This document shows positions 15,001 to 30,000 of a stretch of 64,000 nt of DNA, piece by piece. Source of the stretch: Rhopalosiphum padi (Eukaryota; Arthropoda; Insecta; Hemiptera; Aphididae). The stretch is from the NCBI RefSeq assembly GCF_020882245.1, contig NC_083598.1:84387714-84451713 (forward strand), given 5' to 3'. Each line of letters starts with the position of its first letter. Position 1 is the stretch's first letter. A program made the position numbers and the translations under genes. The notes beneath the pieces are model-generated. The model was given only the letters and a program-made list of their open reading frames with translations, was not told the DNA's origin and made no database searches.

Positions 15001-18000
15001 AGATTCTCCAGAACCTCAACCACAGCCACCGATAAACCCATGCATACCATCACCTTGTGGTCCTTATTCTCAATGTCAAAATTACGGAGGTTCCCCTTCG
15101 TGTACTTGCCTTCCGTCGTATATAGGATCTCCACCAAATTGTAAACCAGAGTGCACAATCAATGCTGATTGTGCAAGTAATTTGGCATGTATTAGAGAGA
15201 AATGTAGAGATCCATGTCCAGGTTCTTGTGGTTCTAATGCGCATTGTCAAGTGTTAAACCACATTCCTATGTGTATTTGTCCAGAAGGGTATACTGGAGA
15301 TCCGTTTTTGAGCTGTTACATTAAACCAGAACGTGAGTATGAAAGAAATTATAAATCTAGTATTTTATATTCCTATTAAACACATAACTTCATGTATAAT
15401 ATTAAATATCAAATTTAATATCATTAATTTAGCACCAATTCAACAAGCATCAGATCCTTGTAATCCTTCTCCGTGTGGATCAAATGCATTATGCAATAAT
15501 GGAATTTGTACGTGTATTCCCGAATATCAAGGTGATCCCTATAGCATATGCAGACCAGAGTGTGTCCTTAACAATGAATGCCCTCAAAATAAAGCATGCA
15601 TACGAAATAAATGTATGGATCCTTGTCCGGGAACTTGTGGTCAAAATGCTTTGTGTGATGTTTATAATCACATACCAATGTGTAGATGTCCTCAAGGAAT
15701 GAATGGAAATGCATTTATTGAATGTTTAACATATCAAGGTATTAAAAAAATACATAAATAAAAAAAATAAATTAATTATTAAATACTAATATTTTTAATT
15801 ATTTATAAAGCTCCAATTGAAACAAACCCATGTCAACCGTCACCATGTGGTCCCAACAGTCAATGTAGAGAAGTTAATGGTTATTCAATGTGTTCTTGTC
15901 TCACTGGATATTTTGGAACACCACCAACGTGTCATCCTGAATGTTCCATTGATTCTGACTGTAGTCAAAATAGGGCATGTTCAAACCAGAAATGCCGCGA
16001 CCCGTGTCCAGGAGCTTGTGGAGAGAATGCGCAATGCCACACTATAAGTCATAGACCACATTGTACATGTCCTCCAGGTTTCACTGGAAATGCATTTTCT
16101 AGATGTTACGTACAACAATGTAAGATAAATATTTAAGTTTAAGTAAAGATTTTTTTTACATTCATATTTAACTGTTAATTTAGTACCGCCAGAACCAATA
16201 CGCAATCCATGTGTACCTTCACCTTGTGGCCCTAATGCTCAATGCCAAGTTATTGGAAATTCTCCATCATGTTCATGTGCCCCTGACTATATTGGCTCAC
16301 CACCAAACTGTCGACCAGAATGTATTAGTAATAATGAATGTTCTTATAATCTTGCCTGCATGAATATGAAATGTAAAGACCCATGCCCCGGTTCGTGTGC
16401 TTCAAATGCTATATGCAAAGTAATTAGTCATACTCCAAGATGTAACTGTCCGCCAGGTTATAATGGCGATCCATTCACGCAATGCATATTACAACAAGGT
16501 AAAAATATACATAATTATAAATTGAATATAACATAGAAAACTGTATTAAATATATGAATTTCATTATTATTATTTTTTTTTTTTTTTTAGCGGAACCAAT
16601 TCAAGAAATAATAAACCCTTGTAGACCATCGCCATGTGGTCCCAATGCATTATGTAAAGAACAAAATAATGCTGGTTCGTGTATTTGTCTACCAGAATAT
16701 TATGGAAATCCTTACGAAGGATGTCGACCTGAATGTATGGTTAATACAGACTGTAATGCTAACAAAGCATGCATGGCAAACAAATGTAAAGATCCTTGCC
16801 CAGGAACTTGTGGCAGTAATGCTAAGTGTCAAACTATTAACCACATACCAATGTGTACATGTTTACCTGGTTATGTTGGAGATCCATTTAAATACTGTCA
16901 AATTATCCAACCACAACGTAAGTATAAGGAGTATAGCATTATAAGTTATAACAAAGAACAATTTTTGATTTAATTAAAAATTAAAACAATTTTTTTTTAT
17001 AGAAGTTGAAATTGTACCGAGTTATCCATGTATTCCATCTCCATGTGGTCCAAATAGTTTTTGCAAAGAGAATAACGGACAAGCAATTTGCTCGTGCTTA
17101 CCATCCTTTATAGGAACTCCGCCAGGGTGTAGACCCGAATGTGTCACCAACGCCGAATGTATGCAAAACAAAGCATGTATTAATCAAAAATGTATAGATC
17201 CTTGTCCAGGAACTTGTGGACAAAATGCGTATTGTCAAACAATAAACCATCATCCAATATGTAAATGTAGCCCTGGTTACACGGGTAATCCATCTACATA
17301 CTGCTCCTTAATACAACGTAAGTCTGCCTAATAATAATAAAAAATTATTTCTGGAATTAAACTTTCAACTACACGATATTTACAATGACCGTCATAATTT
17401 TTAGCATATAACAATAAAAAAATAATAGATGCATCTTTTTCTAACCTAACCTTAAATAGGGATTTTTTCTACGTGATTTTTATACAATGAATTTCTTTAA
17501 ACATTTTATGAAAAATATATTTTATACAATAAATAAATATTTTAAAATAATTTTTCAGATGTACCTCAAGACACACCTGTTGTTGTCAACCCTTGCTCGC
17601 CTTCGCCTTGTGGTCCTTACTCTGAATGTATAGCATATGGAAACTCTCCATCTTGTTCGTGCTCACCGACGTATGTTGGCAGCCCACCAAACTGTAGACC
17701 TGAATGCATTGTTCACGCCGAGTGTGCAAGTAATATGGCTTGCATGAGAGAAAAATGCAGGGATCCATGTCCAGGATCTTGTGGTTTAGGATCACAGTGC
17801 AATGTAATTAATCATGTACCAATTTGTACATGTCCAACTGGTTATACAGGGGATCCATTTGTCAGCTGTTATATAAAACCAAGCCCACGTAAGTCTACAA
17901 TAATATTCTAGTAAATTTAATCATCAAAATTATAAATGTTTTTTTATATTTAGCGCCGAAGCCACAATACACAGACCCGTGTAATCCATCTCCATGTGGA

Positions 18001-21000
18001 CCAAGTGCTACATGTAATAATGGAATTTGTTCATGTATACTCGGATATCAAGGGGATCCCTACCGTGGTTGTCGACCAGAATGTGTTTTGAATGAAGATT
18101 GTGTTAAAGACAAAGCATGTGTGAAAAATAAATGCGTTAATCCGTGTATAGGCACTTGTGGAAATAATGCTATTTGTGAAGTTTATAACCATATACCAAT
18201 GTGCCATTGTCCATCTGGAATGACAGGAAATGCTTTTATCACATGTCACCAAATAGTATTACAAGAACCAGTGGTACGAAATCCATGTTCACCTTCGCCC
18301 TGTGGTCCAAATAGTCAATGTCGAGATGTGAACAATCAACCGATTTGTACATGCTTACCTACTTTCTTTGGTTACCCTCCAAATTGTCGACCTGAGTGTA
18401 CAGTTAATTCGGATTGTTCTATGAGCACCGCTTGTTTAAATCAGCGGTGTAGAGACCCGTGTCCGGGAACTTGTGGCATGAGTGCAGAATGTCAAGTCAT
18501 AAATCATAATGCAATATGTAGTTGTCCACTACATTTAACAGGAGATCCATTTTCGAAATGCTACTATCCAGGTAAATATATCATTAATCAACTTTAAGCA
18601 TTTAGTACACTTTTAACATAGAATATACAATTATTATACACATTATTGTATTACAGTTATATCGAGACCACAACAAGATCCAATTAACCCATGCGTACCA
18701 AGTCCGTGTGGACCTTACTCGGAATGCCGTGTTACTTCAAACACTTACACGTGCACATGTTTACCAAACTACCAAGGTTCACCTCCTCAGTGCCGTCCAG
18801 AATGTATTTCAAATAGCGATTGTAGATATAATTTAGCATGTATCAATATGAAGTGCAAGGACCCGTGTATTGGTTCGTGTGGTTTAAATACTGAATGCCA
18901 TGTTTATAACCATATACCTCAATGTACTTGTCTTCAAGGATTTGTTGGAAATCCTTTCATATCATGTCATATTCATCAAACACCGCGTAAGGATGATTTG
19001 TGTTTCTATCACACTGTCAATAATAATTTGTTTTTAATAACTAATTTGATCTACAACAGCAAACTCCGAAACTACGTCCATAATACTTTATTTTACGTTA
19101 AGATAATTTATTATAAGTTAGATTTTAAGTATAGATATATATTAGTCATAAGTATATGTTTAAATCTCCATATCTCAGCTAATAAAATTCAGCGTCGTCT
19201 CTAGTTTAGTTTTAGTTGAATATTTTGAATAATGGTTTGTAAGATTTTTAAGAAATGCATGCTTATAGATTGTTTTGCATGGTTTTATAAAATTATTGCA
19301 CGATTATTATGTATTTGCATGGTAGTTATTTGTTTTATACCCAAGTATGAACGAATACCAACATCATACATAATATACTTAATTTTTTTTTACTCATAAA
19401 ATACATTATCTAAATTATAGCTGTTCAACCAACACCAACATCACCGTCAGATCCTTGTTACCCCTCACCGTGTGGACCTAATGCTAGATGTCGTGTTGAG
19501 AACCAGAATGCCATTTGTGAATGTTTACCAGAATATCAAGGAAATCCGTATGAGTCTTGTAGACCAGAATGTCTTGTTAGTTCTGATTGTACCATGAACA
19601 AAGCTTGTATTAGAAATAAATGTCAAGATCCGTGTCCTGGCACATGTGGCATATCTGCTATATGTTTTGTATCAAATCATATACCAATATGTTCATGTCC
19701 AGAAAGTTTAACTGGTGATCCATTCCAAATGTGTCACCCAATACCAGTTAGAGGTAATAATTTCTTAAATTCCTAAGAATAATATTTGATCATTTTATCA
19801 TTCTTTATTTTAACTTATTATATGTCCATATAATTATGATTTAATTTTTTGATTATTTAATTTTAATTTTTTATAATTGTTTAGATCCGGTTCCATCTGA
19901 TCCGTGCGTCCCATCACCTTGTGGACCAAATACTCGTTGCCGCGTAATGAACGGTGCGGCTATTTGCGAATGTTTACAAGGATATGAAGGATCTCCGACA
20001 ACTAGTGGATGCCGACCTGAATGTGTTATTAGCCCTGATTGTCCTCGTAACAGAGCTTGCGTGAACAATAAATGTGTCGACCCGTGTATTGGAGTATGTG
20101 GGTATGAAGCAATTTGTCAAACTATTAACCACAGCCCAGTCTGTTCCTGTCCACCGCCCACTATTGGAGATCCATTCGTTGAATGTAAACAACAACCAGG
20201 TAAATATCTTATAATTTTTCAGACTATGGTATTATTAATATAATTTATATACATTAAATATTTTAACTCGTTTATTATCTAACAGCTTTGCCAAGTGATC
20301 CATGTAACCCGTCTCCGTGCGGTAGCAATGGTCAATGTAGAGTAATTGGAAAAGTTGCATCTTGTGTTTATCCGGAGTGTATTATTAACCAAGACTGTCC
20401 AAGAGATAAGGCATGTTTCACACAGAAATGTCAAGACCCATGTCGAGATGTTTGTGGATTAAACGCTATTTGTCAAGTAGTAAATCACAATGCTTTATGT
20501 TCATGTCCTCCGGGATACTATGGAGAACCAAAACAACAATGTATAATACAACGATCACCAGGTAAAAAATACATGTCTAATGTATAAAAACTATATTTTT
20601 ATTTTATTATTTAATTTCAAAAAAGATTTCAATTTATGTATACGCAAAAAAATAAAAACTTTATCGTTGCTTAAAAGCTTATATAAGAAATAACAGTCAA
20701 AAATAAGTAAAGCATATCTTATAAGTTATAATATAAAAACATAGTTTTACCTATGTGAATATTCTATTTTAAAAATTGATCTATTTTGATCTTTAAATAT
20801 TTTACTGTAAACAACTTTTATAAGTAAACAAATATAAGTAGGTTTAATTTATATCAATATCTAATGTTTTGAATGCAAAAATATTCTTTACAATATTATC
20901 AAATATATGTCTGATTAGTGATTATTAATATTTGAATAATTATTTTATAGAACCCAAACCAGAATGTACTACTGATAGTGAATGTTCCAATGACAAAGCG

Positions 21001-24000
21001 TGTATAAATTATGTCTGTAAAAACCCATGTCAAGAATCACCAACTACTTGCGCGAGAAATGCATTATGCTACGTTCAGCAACACAGATCAGTGTGTGTGT
21101 GCAAAGATGGAATGACTGGAAATGCTCAAATACAATGTGTAGAAAGTAAGCTTTAATCAGCATAATATGTTTGGTTATAAATCTAAAAATAATTATAATA
21201 TTTTTTCTCAGTTGGTTGTCGTGCTGATACCGATTGTCCACCAGAAAAATCATGTGTTAACGGAGATTGTATTGACCCATGTACTTACACCCATTGTGGT
21301 ATTAACGCACTATGTCGAACTGATGGGTACCATAGAGCGCGATGTTATTGCCCTCCCGCGTATGAAGGAGATCCATTCGTAGAATGTAGAAGACCAGAAT
21401 GCGTGGTCGATTCAGACTGTCCGTCAACATTAGCTTGCAGAAATCAACATTGTCAAAGTCCATGTGATTGTGCCCCAACTGCGCTATGTAACGTAGTAAA
21501 CCATGTGGCCTCATGTAGATGTCCACCGGGTTACATAGGAAATCCTCATACGTCTTGTACCTTAAGTATGTATATTTAATAGCTTTTTATTTTCAACGTA
21601 GTATAATATATTGTTGATTTAGTCTTAGAACTTGCTCATCAAATACCTTTTTTTATTACTATTATTAGCTCCACTTGCTATTCCACCTCAGTGCACAATG
21701 GACTCCGACTGTGCTAGTAAATTGGCATGTTTCAATGGACAATGCAAAAATCCATGTTATGAAATAAAACCATGTGGACCGAATGCGGAGTGTATTGTAG
21801 TAGATACGTTACCTCACAGAACTATGTCATGCCAGTGTATTCCAGGTTATGTTGGTGATGCCGACATTCAATGTAAACTAGGTAATGAAAATTATTTTCA
21901 AAATAAATATAAATTTATAAATGTATTACTAACTAATTATTGTATACACGTATTTAAATTTCAGCTAATCACAATATAACCAAATAAAATAACATTACTA
22001 ATTAATACTATATTTTATGTGATTTCAGATTAAAGCTGCTTATCTATTTCTTATAAAATATCCTCTAAAATATATCCATTTTTTTTAGTAACACATCAAA
22101 ATTAATTTAAAAATATAATAAAATATAATTGTATGTGCAAACATGTTTTGTCAATCCCTTCTCTTCCATTAGCTTTCTTTCTGTTGTATATACATAATTT
22201 AAATAGATTGACTACATTTTTAACAATCTTTTTATTTTTACAGACCAAAATAATTATATTTATATTTATATTCATAATTTACTAAAGTGTGTTTTATTTT
22301 AGGTGCTCCGTCATCGGTAGGTTGTACCTCCAATGACGAATGTCAGCCAACAGATACATGCTTAAACCGCCAATGCGTTAATCCATGTACTGTATCCAAC
22401 CCTTGTTCGTCTACTGCGCTGTGCACAATCAATAATCATAAAGCTGTTTGTAAATGTCCAGATGGTCTTTCTGGTGATCCATTCATTAGTTGTTACAAAG
22501 GTAAGGAAATTGACAATTACCGTGCTCGGTGAAACATCCATTATTTCAAATTTATGAAACTTGACTATATTTTTAAAAACTATTACAGTACCACTGGCTA
22601 CACCAGAATGTACAACAGATTCTGAATGCCCAAGTTCTAAAATATGTGCCAACCAATTTTGCCAAGACCCATGTCAAATATCAAAACCATGTGACCCTAC
22701 CGCTGAATGTGTTACAATTAACCACCGACCAATTTGTAATTGTCCAAATGGATGGGCAGGAAATCCTCAAATTCAGTGTTATAAACGTAAAATATATTAT
22801 TCTGAAATTATCATTCTTAATGATAAATGATAACCATAATTTCTTTTTCTGTATGTTTCAGCGGGTTGCAAGACCGATAGCGATTGTGTTTATGATAAAG
22901 CATGCATTAACAGCAATTGTTTGAACCCGTGTTCTACTCAGAGTTGTGGTCACGGAGCTGATTGCATTGTACAAGCTCACAAAGCGCATTGCATCTGTCC
23001 AGCTGGTACACAAGGTTCACCAATGGTATCCTGCGTATCAGTAGTGTGCCAATATAATGAAGACTGTGCAGACCATGAAGCATGTGACAGATTAAACAGA
23101 AGATGTAGACCTGTATGTGAACAAGACACTTGTGCTGAGCAGGCAACATGCCTAGCCCAAGCTCACCAACCGACATGTACATGTCTGAATGGCTTCCAAG
23201 GAAATCCTTACATTGAATGCATTGGTAAGTTAAACAGAAATACCAGCGTTATAATTTAGTGTTTAATCAACTTTTATTTTTTGTTTTAATTTAATATAGA
23301 ATCGAGAGTACCATCAATAACTCCAGAGTGCACAACTGATTCTGACTGTCCATCACAACATGCTTGTGTAAATCAGAGATGTCAAAACCCTTGTACTATT
23401 TCTGTTCTTTGTTCACCAGATCAAGAGTGTCATGTTCAAGACACAGTCCCATACAGAACTGTTATGTGTCAATGTAGATCAGACACTGTAGCCACCATTG
23501 ATGGCCGCTGCAAACCAATAGGTAAACTTTTTGTACTTATACAACAATTTACATATCTGCTTATCAACTTATTTAAGTATCACAACTACCTATTCAATTT
23601 TTTTTAGCAACTAGTATTTATATTTGAACTTGTTTTACATTCCATTGCATGCTATTTTTCAAAAATAAAAAATATAATAATATACTAAAAAAATTTTTAG
23701 TTCCCATTACTCCTCAATGTAAAAGCGATCAAGAATGTCAATTATCAGAAAGATGTGTGAATCAAGGATGCATAGAAGCTTGTCGAATCGATCCATGTGG
23801 TATAAATGCACAATGCATCTCACAAAACCATCAAGCAGCGTGTTCATGTCCACCAGGATATACAGGCAACCCACACACAGAATGCTCACTTCGTAAGGAT
23901 TAACAAAATATACCTTATACCTAATTATTGTTTATTTGTATTCGACTGCTAACGCTGTAAAAATTATTAGAACAATCGATACCAATACTGCCACCTTCGC

Positions 24001-27000
24001 CAGAATGTACGAAAAACGACGACTGTGCATCCGACAAAACATGTGTCAACCAAAGATGTATTAGTCCATGCACTTTAGGAGACAGTTGTGGCCGTGGATC
24101 ATTCTGTCATACTCAAAACCACCAACCCGTTTGCAGATGTCCCAACGGTTATATCGGTGATCCTCGCATAGCGTGCACTCCGCGTAAGAAGAACTATATT
24201 TTTTATAATATATATATATATGTATATTATTTCTAAACAAATTACAATATAATATTTATCAATATTTGTATTTGACATTAATAGCATCATCAGTGCCAAC
24301 TGTTGGATGTGTATCAAGCACTGATTGTAGTTCAGAAGAATCATGTATCAACAGATTGTGTGTGAATCCGTGCAATTGTGGACCCAACTCAGATTGTAAA
24401 GTTAATAATCACTATCCTAGTTGTATTTGTAAGCCAGGGTATTATGGAAATCCCCAACAAGGCTGCATAAAAAGTAAATAATTTTTTTTTAAATGTCAAT
24501 AAAACTATACCAGCACAGTATAAGGGATTTATGATAGTAATAATAATATAACTTTAAATCATTTTAGTGGGATGTACTTCAGATGACCAATGTGCTTACG
24601 ATAAACAATGTTATAACGGCGAATGTGTTCCACCGTGTTTATTGAGTGATCCTTGTGCACCGACTGCAAAATGTTATGGTGACAATCACCGGGCTGCATG
24701 CCAATGTCCGCCAGGTTACTTCGGAAATCCGTTCGAGAAATGTGAAAGAACTGAATGTACATACGACGTAGACTGTCCGTCAGATCGTATGTGCTTCGAT
24801 CAACATTGTATCAATCCGTGCACAGAACATGGTACTCCGTGTGCATCAAACGCCATCTGCTCTGTCAGAAACCACGCCGCAACATGTAGATGCCCAGAAA
24901 ACTTACCGATGGGAGATCCAAATACTTATTGTGAACGTTTACCGCCACCTCTGTTCGGCGAACCAGAATGCAAAATTGATGTTGACTGTGCCAGTCGTCT
25001 TGCATGTATCAAAGAAAAATGTGTGAATCCGTGTCAAGAAATTAAGCCATGTTCGAATAGTGCTATGTGCACGGTCTTGGACAGTGTACCAGTTAGAACA
25101 ATGACGTGTACATGTTCCGAAGGATGGGTACTCGATGAAGGTGGCGAATGCAGACCAGGTTGGATTTCATCTTTAATGACTATGCATATTTTTTTCCAAA
25201 CAAATGTTTAATATATATTTTTATTTTATAGTAATTGTTTCTTCACCACCTGGTTGTACTTCCAACGACGACTGTCCGTCAAATGAAGCATGTCTTAATA
25301 GACAATGCCGCAATCCTTGCAATTGTGGTACAAACGCCCAATGTTTTGTTCAAAATCATCATCCAGTTTGTTCTTGCTTGGAAGGTTACGATGGAAATCC
25401 AAACTTTGCTTGTAGAATAGGTATGTGTATTATACAAATGGCAGTTATTATTCACTTATTCGAACTGTATTATTATTTATTTCAATTCATACGGATATAA
25501 GATCGAGAAATGTATAGTTTTTAAGATTTCTGTAACTTAGGTGTTAAGCTTTTAAGATAGTTATGGGATGATCCTTTGTTTTTTACCTATGCAATGTCTA
25601 AATATCCTACCTTCCTCCCTACAAACCCATTACACTATCAGATATCAATATATAATCATGGGAAATACCAAAAAAAAATCCTTAAGTTTTAAATCGTAAT
25701 ATAATTCAACCTTTAATTAATCATAATTTTATTATTTTTAGTGGGATGTAAGAGAAATTCCGAATGTGAATCTGGCAAGGCCTGTATCAATGGTCATTGT
25801 CTAAATCCATGTATAGTAGAAGATCCATGTGGCCCGAATGCCGAATGTTTCACGGTCGCCAGTCGCCCCGAGTGTCGGTGTAAGAGTGGTTATCGTGGTA
25901 ATCCATACGATAGATGTCTGGTGATTGGTTGCCACAGCAACAACGACTGTCCCAATGATCGATCGTGCATCAATGGGCAGTGCATCAATCCATGCGTGTA
26001 TGAACACCCGTGTTCGTCACAAGCCGAGTGCAAAGTACAAAACCATTTCGCTCTGTGCCGTTGTCCTCCAGGAATGGTAGGAAATCCATATGTGGCCTGT
26101 AGACAGGAAGCACAACCTGAATGTAAAGAAGACGCCGACTGTCCATCGCTGTTGGCCTGCTTTGACAATGTGTGTCGTAACCCGTGCACCACACTGGAAC
26201 CGTGCAAGCGGCCAGCCGAGTGCGTGGTGATCGATTCACTGCCGGTCAGGACCATGATTTGCGAATGTCCAAGCGGTTACGTAAGCAGCGGCAGTGGTAC
26301 CTGCAAGATAACGCCACCGATGACGGCTGTAGCCTGTACCGCGGACACACAATGTCCATCGGACAGAGCTTGCCTGAACGGAAGGTGCATCGATCCTTGC
26401 AACTGCGGACCGAACTCCGAGTGTAGAGTGTGGGACCACAAGCCAGTTTGCTCTTGCCTGGCCGGATTTGACGGCAGCCCGGAGATCGACTGTTCGAGAG
26501 GTACAACTTCTTTGATAATTGTGACATGTGGTAAAACATTGTGCAATACCATTGATAGAAAGGAACACTTTGCTTTATACTTTGTTTAACCTGTTCCATC
26601 ATGATCTTTCCTTGACTTCAAGTAAAAATAATTTTTCTTTACTTTTAGCCGGTTGTCGAAGCGAATCCGACTGTTCTGGTCAACACACCTGCGTCAACCG
26701 TATTTGTGTGGCCGTTTGCGCCGCGGACGGTAGCAGTTGTGGCACAGCATCCGAATGTTACGGCATCAACCATCAAGCCGTGTGCGAATGTCCACCCGGA
26801 ATGGCCGGAAATCCGCAAATAGCCTGCGTGGTCGCCGGCTGTCGGTCAGACTCAGATTGTCCCAGCGACAAGGCATGCATAAACACCAAGTGTATCGATC
26901 CATGCACCAGAAATAATCCATGCGTCAAGCCAGCTGAGTGTACTGTGTACAACCACCGCACTGATTGCGCTTGTCCACCAGGTTATATCGGAAACGCCGG

Positions 27001-30000
27001 AACTACTTGCAAACAGAGTGCGTATTCAGACAATGACAGAGCGTTAAAGCTCGGAACAGGAATTAATTTTGAAAATTGTTTTTCTTTAGTCGAAGCTGGA
27101 TGTCAAAGCGATTCCGATTGTCCATCTCAGACGGGTTGCATTAACAAACTATGCGTGAGCCCATGTGATGCTTCATCGCCATGTGGAATAAACTCGAAAT
27201 GCAAAGTCCTCGACACCTTCCCGATAAGAACGATGACGTGCGAATGTCTACCGGGCACTCAAGGAAATGCAGCCATACGATGTGACGAAGGTAAAATGTT
27301 TTTTCAACGTCAATTTTCAATTATTTTAACATTGTAAAACTCTAACTAAGATCAAACTGATTAAATAAGTTCTAATTTAATTTAGTCTATTGACCTTCTG
27401 GAAAAAAAACTTATATAAGATAGCCAACATATATCTAAAATCAGGGCTTTATTTAAAGAAAAATATGACGTCTACATAATTTAACTATCAATATAAATGA
27501 AAAGATAAATTTTATGTTTATGATAAATACATAAATATAAAATAGTTAAAAATTATTTTTTGTTTGATGATATTCCATATATTTCGTTATGCCACCTTAT
27601 GTTTTGTTAACCATCATGATTTTTTTTTTTTTTGTGATATTAGTGTATTGTAAATTTTTTGTTAATCGTTTTAACCCGTTTTAATTAAATTTAAAAATGT
27701 CAATTAATTGTTTATAATTTAATACGTTAACCCTATGTAGAAAATATTTTGTCATAGTATATTATGCTATAATATAATAATATATATGTATTTATTTTCT
27801 TTCAGTTTCAAAATGTCCAATTGACAAAGGCTACGTGAGAAACGATGATGGAGAATGCGTTTGTCCACCGGGCACAGCCCTGAACCAAGAAGACGAATGC
27901 CGTAGGTGCGTAGTCGAACTGGGATACAAGATCGATGAACGTGGCCATTGCGTGTGCGCTCTGGATAGAGGGTTGATCATTGACGAAAGAGGACGATGCA
28001 TATGTCCGACCGAACACGGTTACAGTTTGAACATCTACGGACAATGTGTACCGAGTATGTAGACGAAAAATATGCTATGATTATAATAATTAAACCATTT
28101 TTTAAATTAATACTACCACCCCATTTTGTCTATTTACTTTATTGAAACTATGAAAAAAAATTTACAGAAAACACGACACAACTTAGGACGGACTTCCCGA
28201 GACCGGACATGGTTGTCACATGTTTGTCCGACGGAGTGCAAGTTGAAATCCATATTACAGAAAAAGGATTTAACGGAGTGCTTTACGTGAAGGGTCACAG
28301 TAAGAACGAACAGTGTAGAAGAGTCGTATCGATGGCGCCAGACTCGCCGCCCAGAACAGAAATATTCAAAGTCAACTTTGGAAACTGTGGACTTATACAC
28401 ATCAACGTGAGTTATAATAACGTTATGTGTTAATTTCTATTTTTCTTTTTTTTTTACTCGCGAGGGGATCATAATATCCAAATATTATGCGCAATTCATG
28501 TCACCGGCGATGAAAACTACTGCTCATATATAACTGTAGTCCTAATATTCCTATGCTAATGTTACAATTTCTTGCGTACAACAGGGCCAGGCCAGTTTTG
28601 TATTAGTTATACAGAAACATCCGAAATTGGTGACTTACAAAGCCCAAGCCTACCACATACGATGCGTGTACAACACCGGAGAACAGAACGTCACGCTCGG
28701 TTTTAACGTATCCATGTTGACTACAGCTGGTACGATAGCGAACACCGGACCGCCGCCTACGTGTCTGATGAAGATCGTTACGCACACTGGTCAAGAAATT
28801 GACTCAGCCGAAATCGGTGACAACTTAATGCTACAAGTGGACGTCCAGCCGTCGAGTAAGCATGAAAACGATTTATAAAATAATATGTTTAATAATCAAT
28901 ATCGGTCACACATTGTGTACCGACTATACCAATATAATAAAGTTGTTCAAGTTTTTAAGTTTAATTATAAAATACACTGCAACCATATACATATATAATG
29001 TTAATATTTATATAAATAATTATGATTTCCGATTAGCGTTTAAAAATATTCAAGACTTCTAATTAATGTTTAGACTCATGTGACGCACCCTTGTCACATT
29101 ATTATTTTCGTTGCCAATCACAAATAACCTATAATGACCTATCCTTGTATTGTAGGCATCTACGGAGGATACGCCAGAAGCTGTGTGGCGAAAACGATCG
29201 AAGACAATGTCGAGAACGAGTACATTGTAACCGACGAGAATGGATGCGCGACCGACCCGACGATATTCGGCGAGTGGGACTACAACGCGGATACACAATC
29301 TCTGTTGGCCGGTTTCAATGCGTTCAAATTCCCAAGTTCCGACAACATACGATTCCAGTGTAACATACGCGTGTGCTTCGGCAAATGCCAACCGGTACGT
29401 ACTACTAAAACTGTTAAGTGTAGGTATCATCATATATCTAATAAAAGATACGTATGTGACACTTAATAACTCACACTACTTGTTTGAAATTCGATTTATA
29501 TACATCAACGTTTAAATAAAAAATCACATACTTAACAATTTACAGTGAAAAATTACAATTGTCATTTGAAAAAAATGTAATTAGTTTTGTCATAGGACTT
29601 CTAAGTTTCTGAAAATATAGTCTATATCGAGTCCATATAGTATATGCCTACATTAAAATTCAAAAACTAAAATTTGAATAAGTGCATAATTAAAAAAAAA
29701 ATCGTGGAATGAGTATACACCTGCAATGTAATAAATTAAATTGTATACAATTAACAATACACGGTAAATCGTATGAAGACTGCGCCGGCCGCAGGCATAA
29801 CGAGACAACGATGACGAATGTGCCTTCACAATCTATTCAATATTATCTATAGTCGCGTACCGACGATGTGGCTACATGGTAGGGCGAAACAATAACGATT
29901 TGTACACACGATCAGAAATCCCCACTGTCGTTATACGCGTCTAATAGGACTATATTAGGAGGTAGGTGTGTAGACACAATGCTTTGGTGCTTATAGTCAT

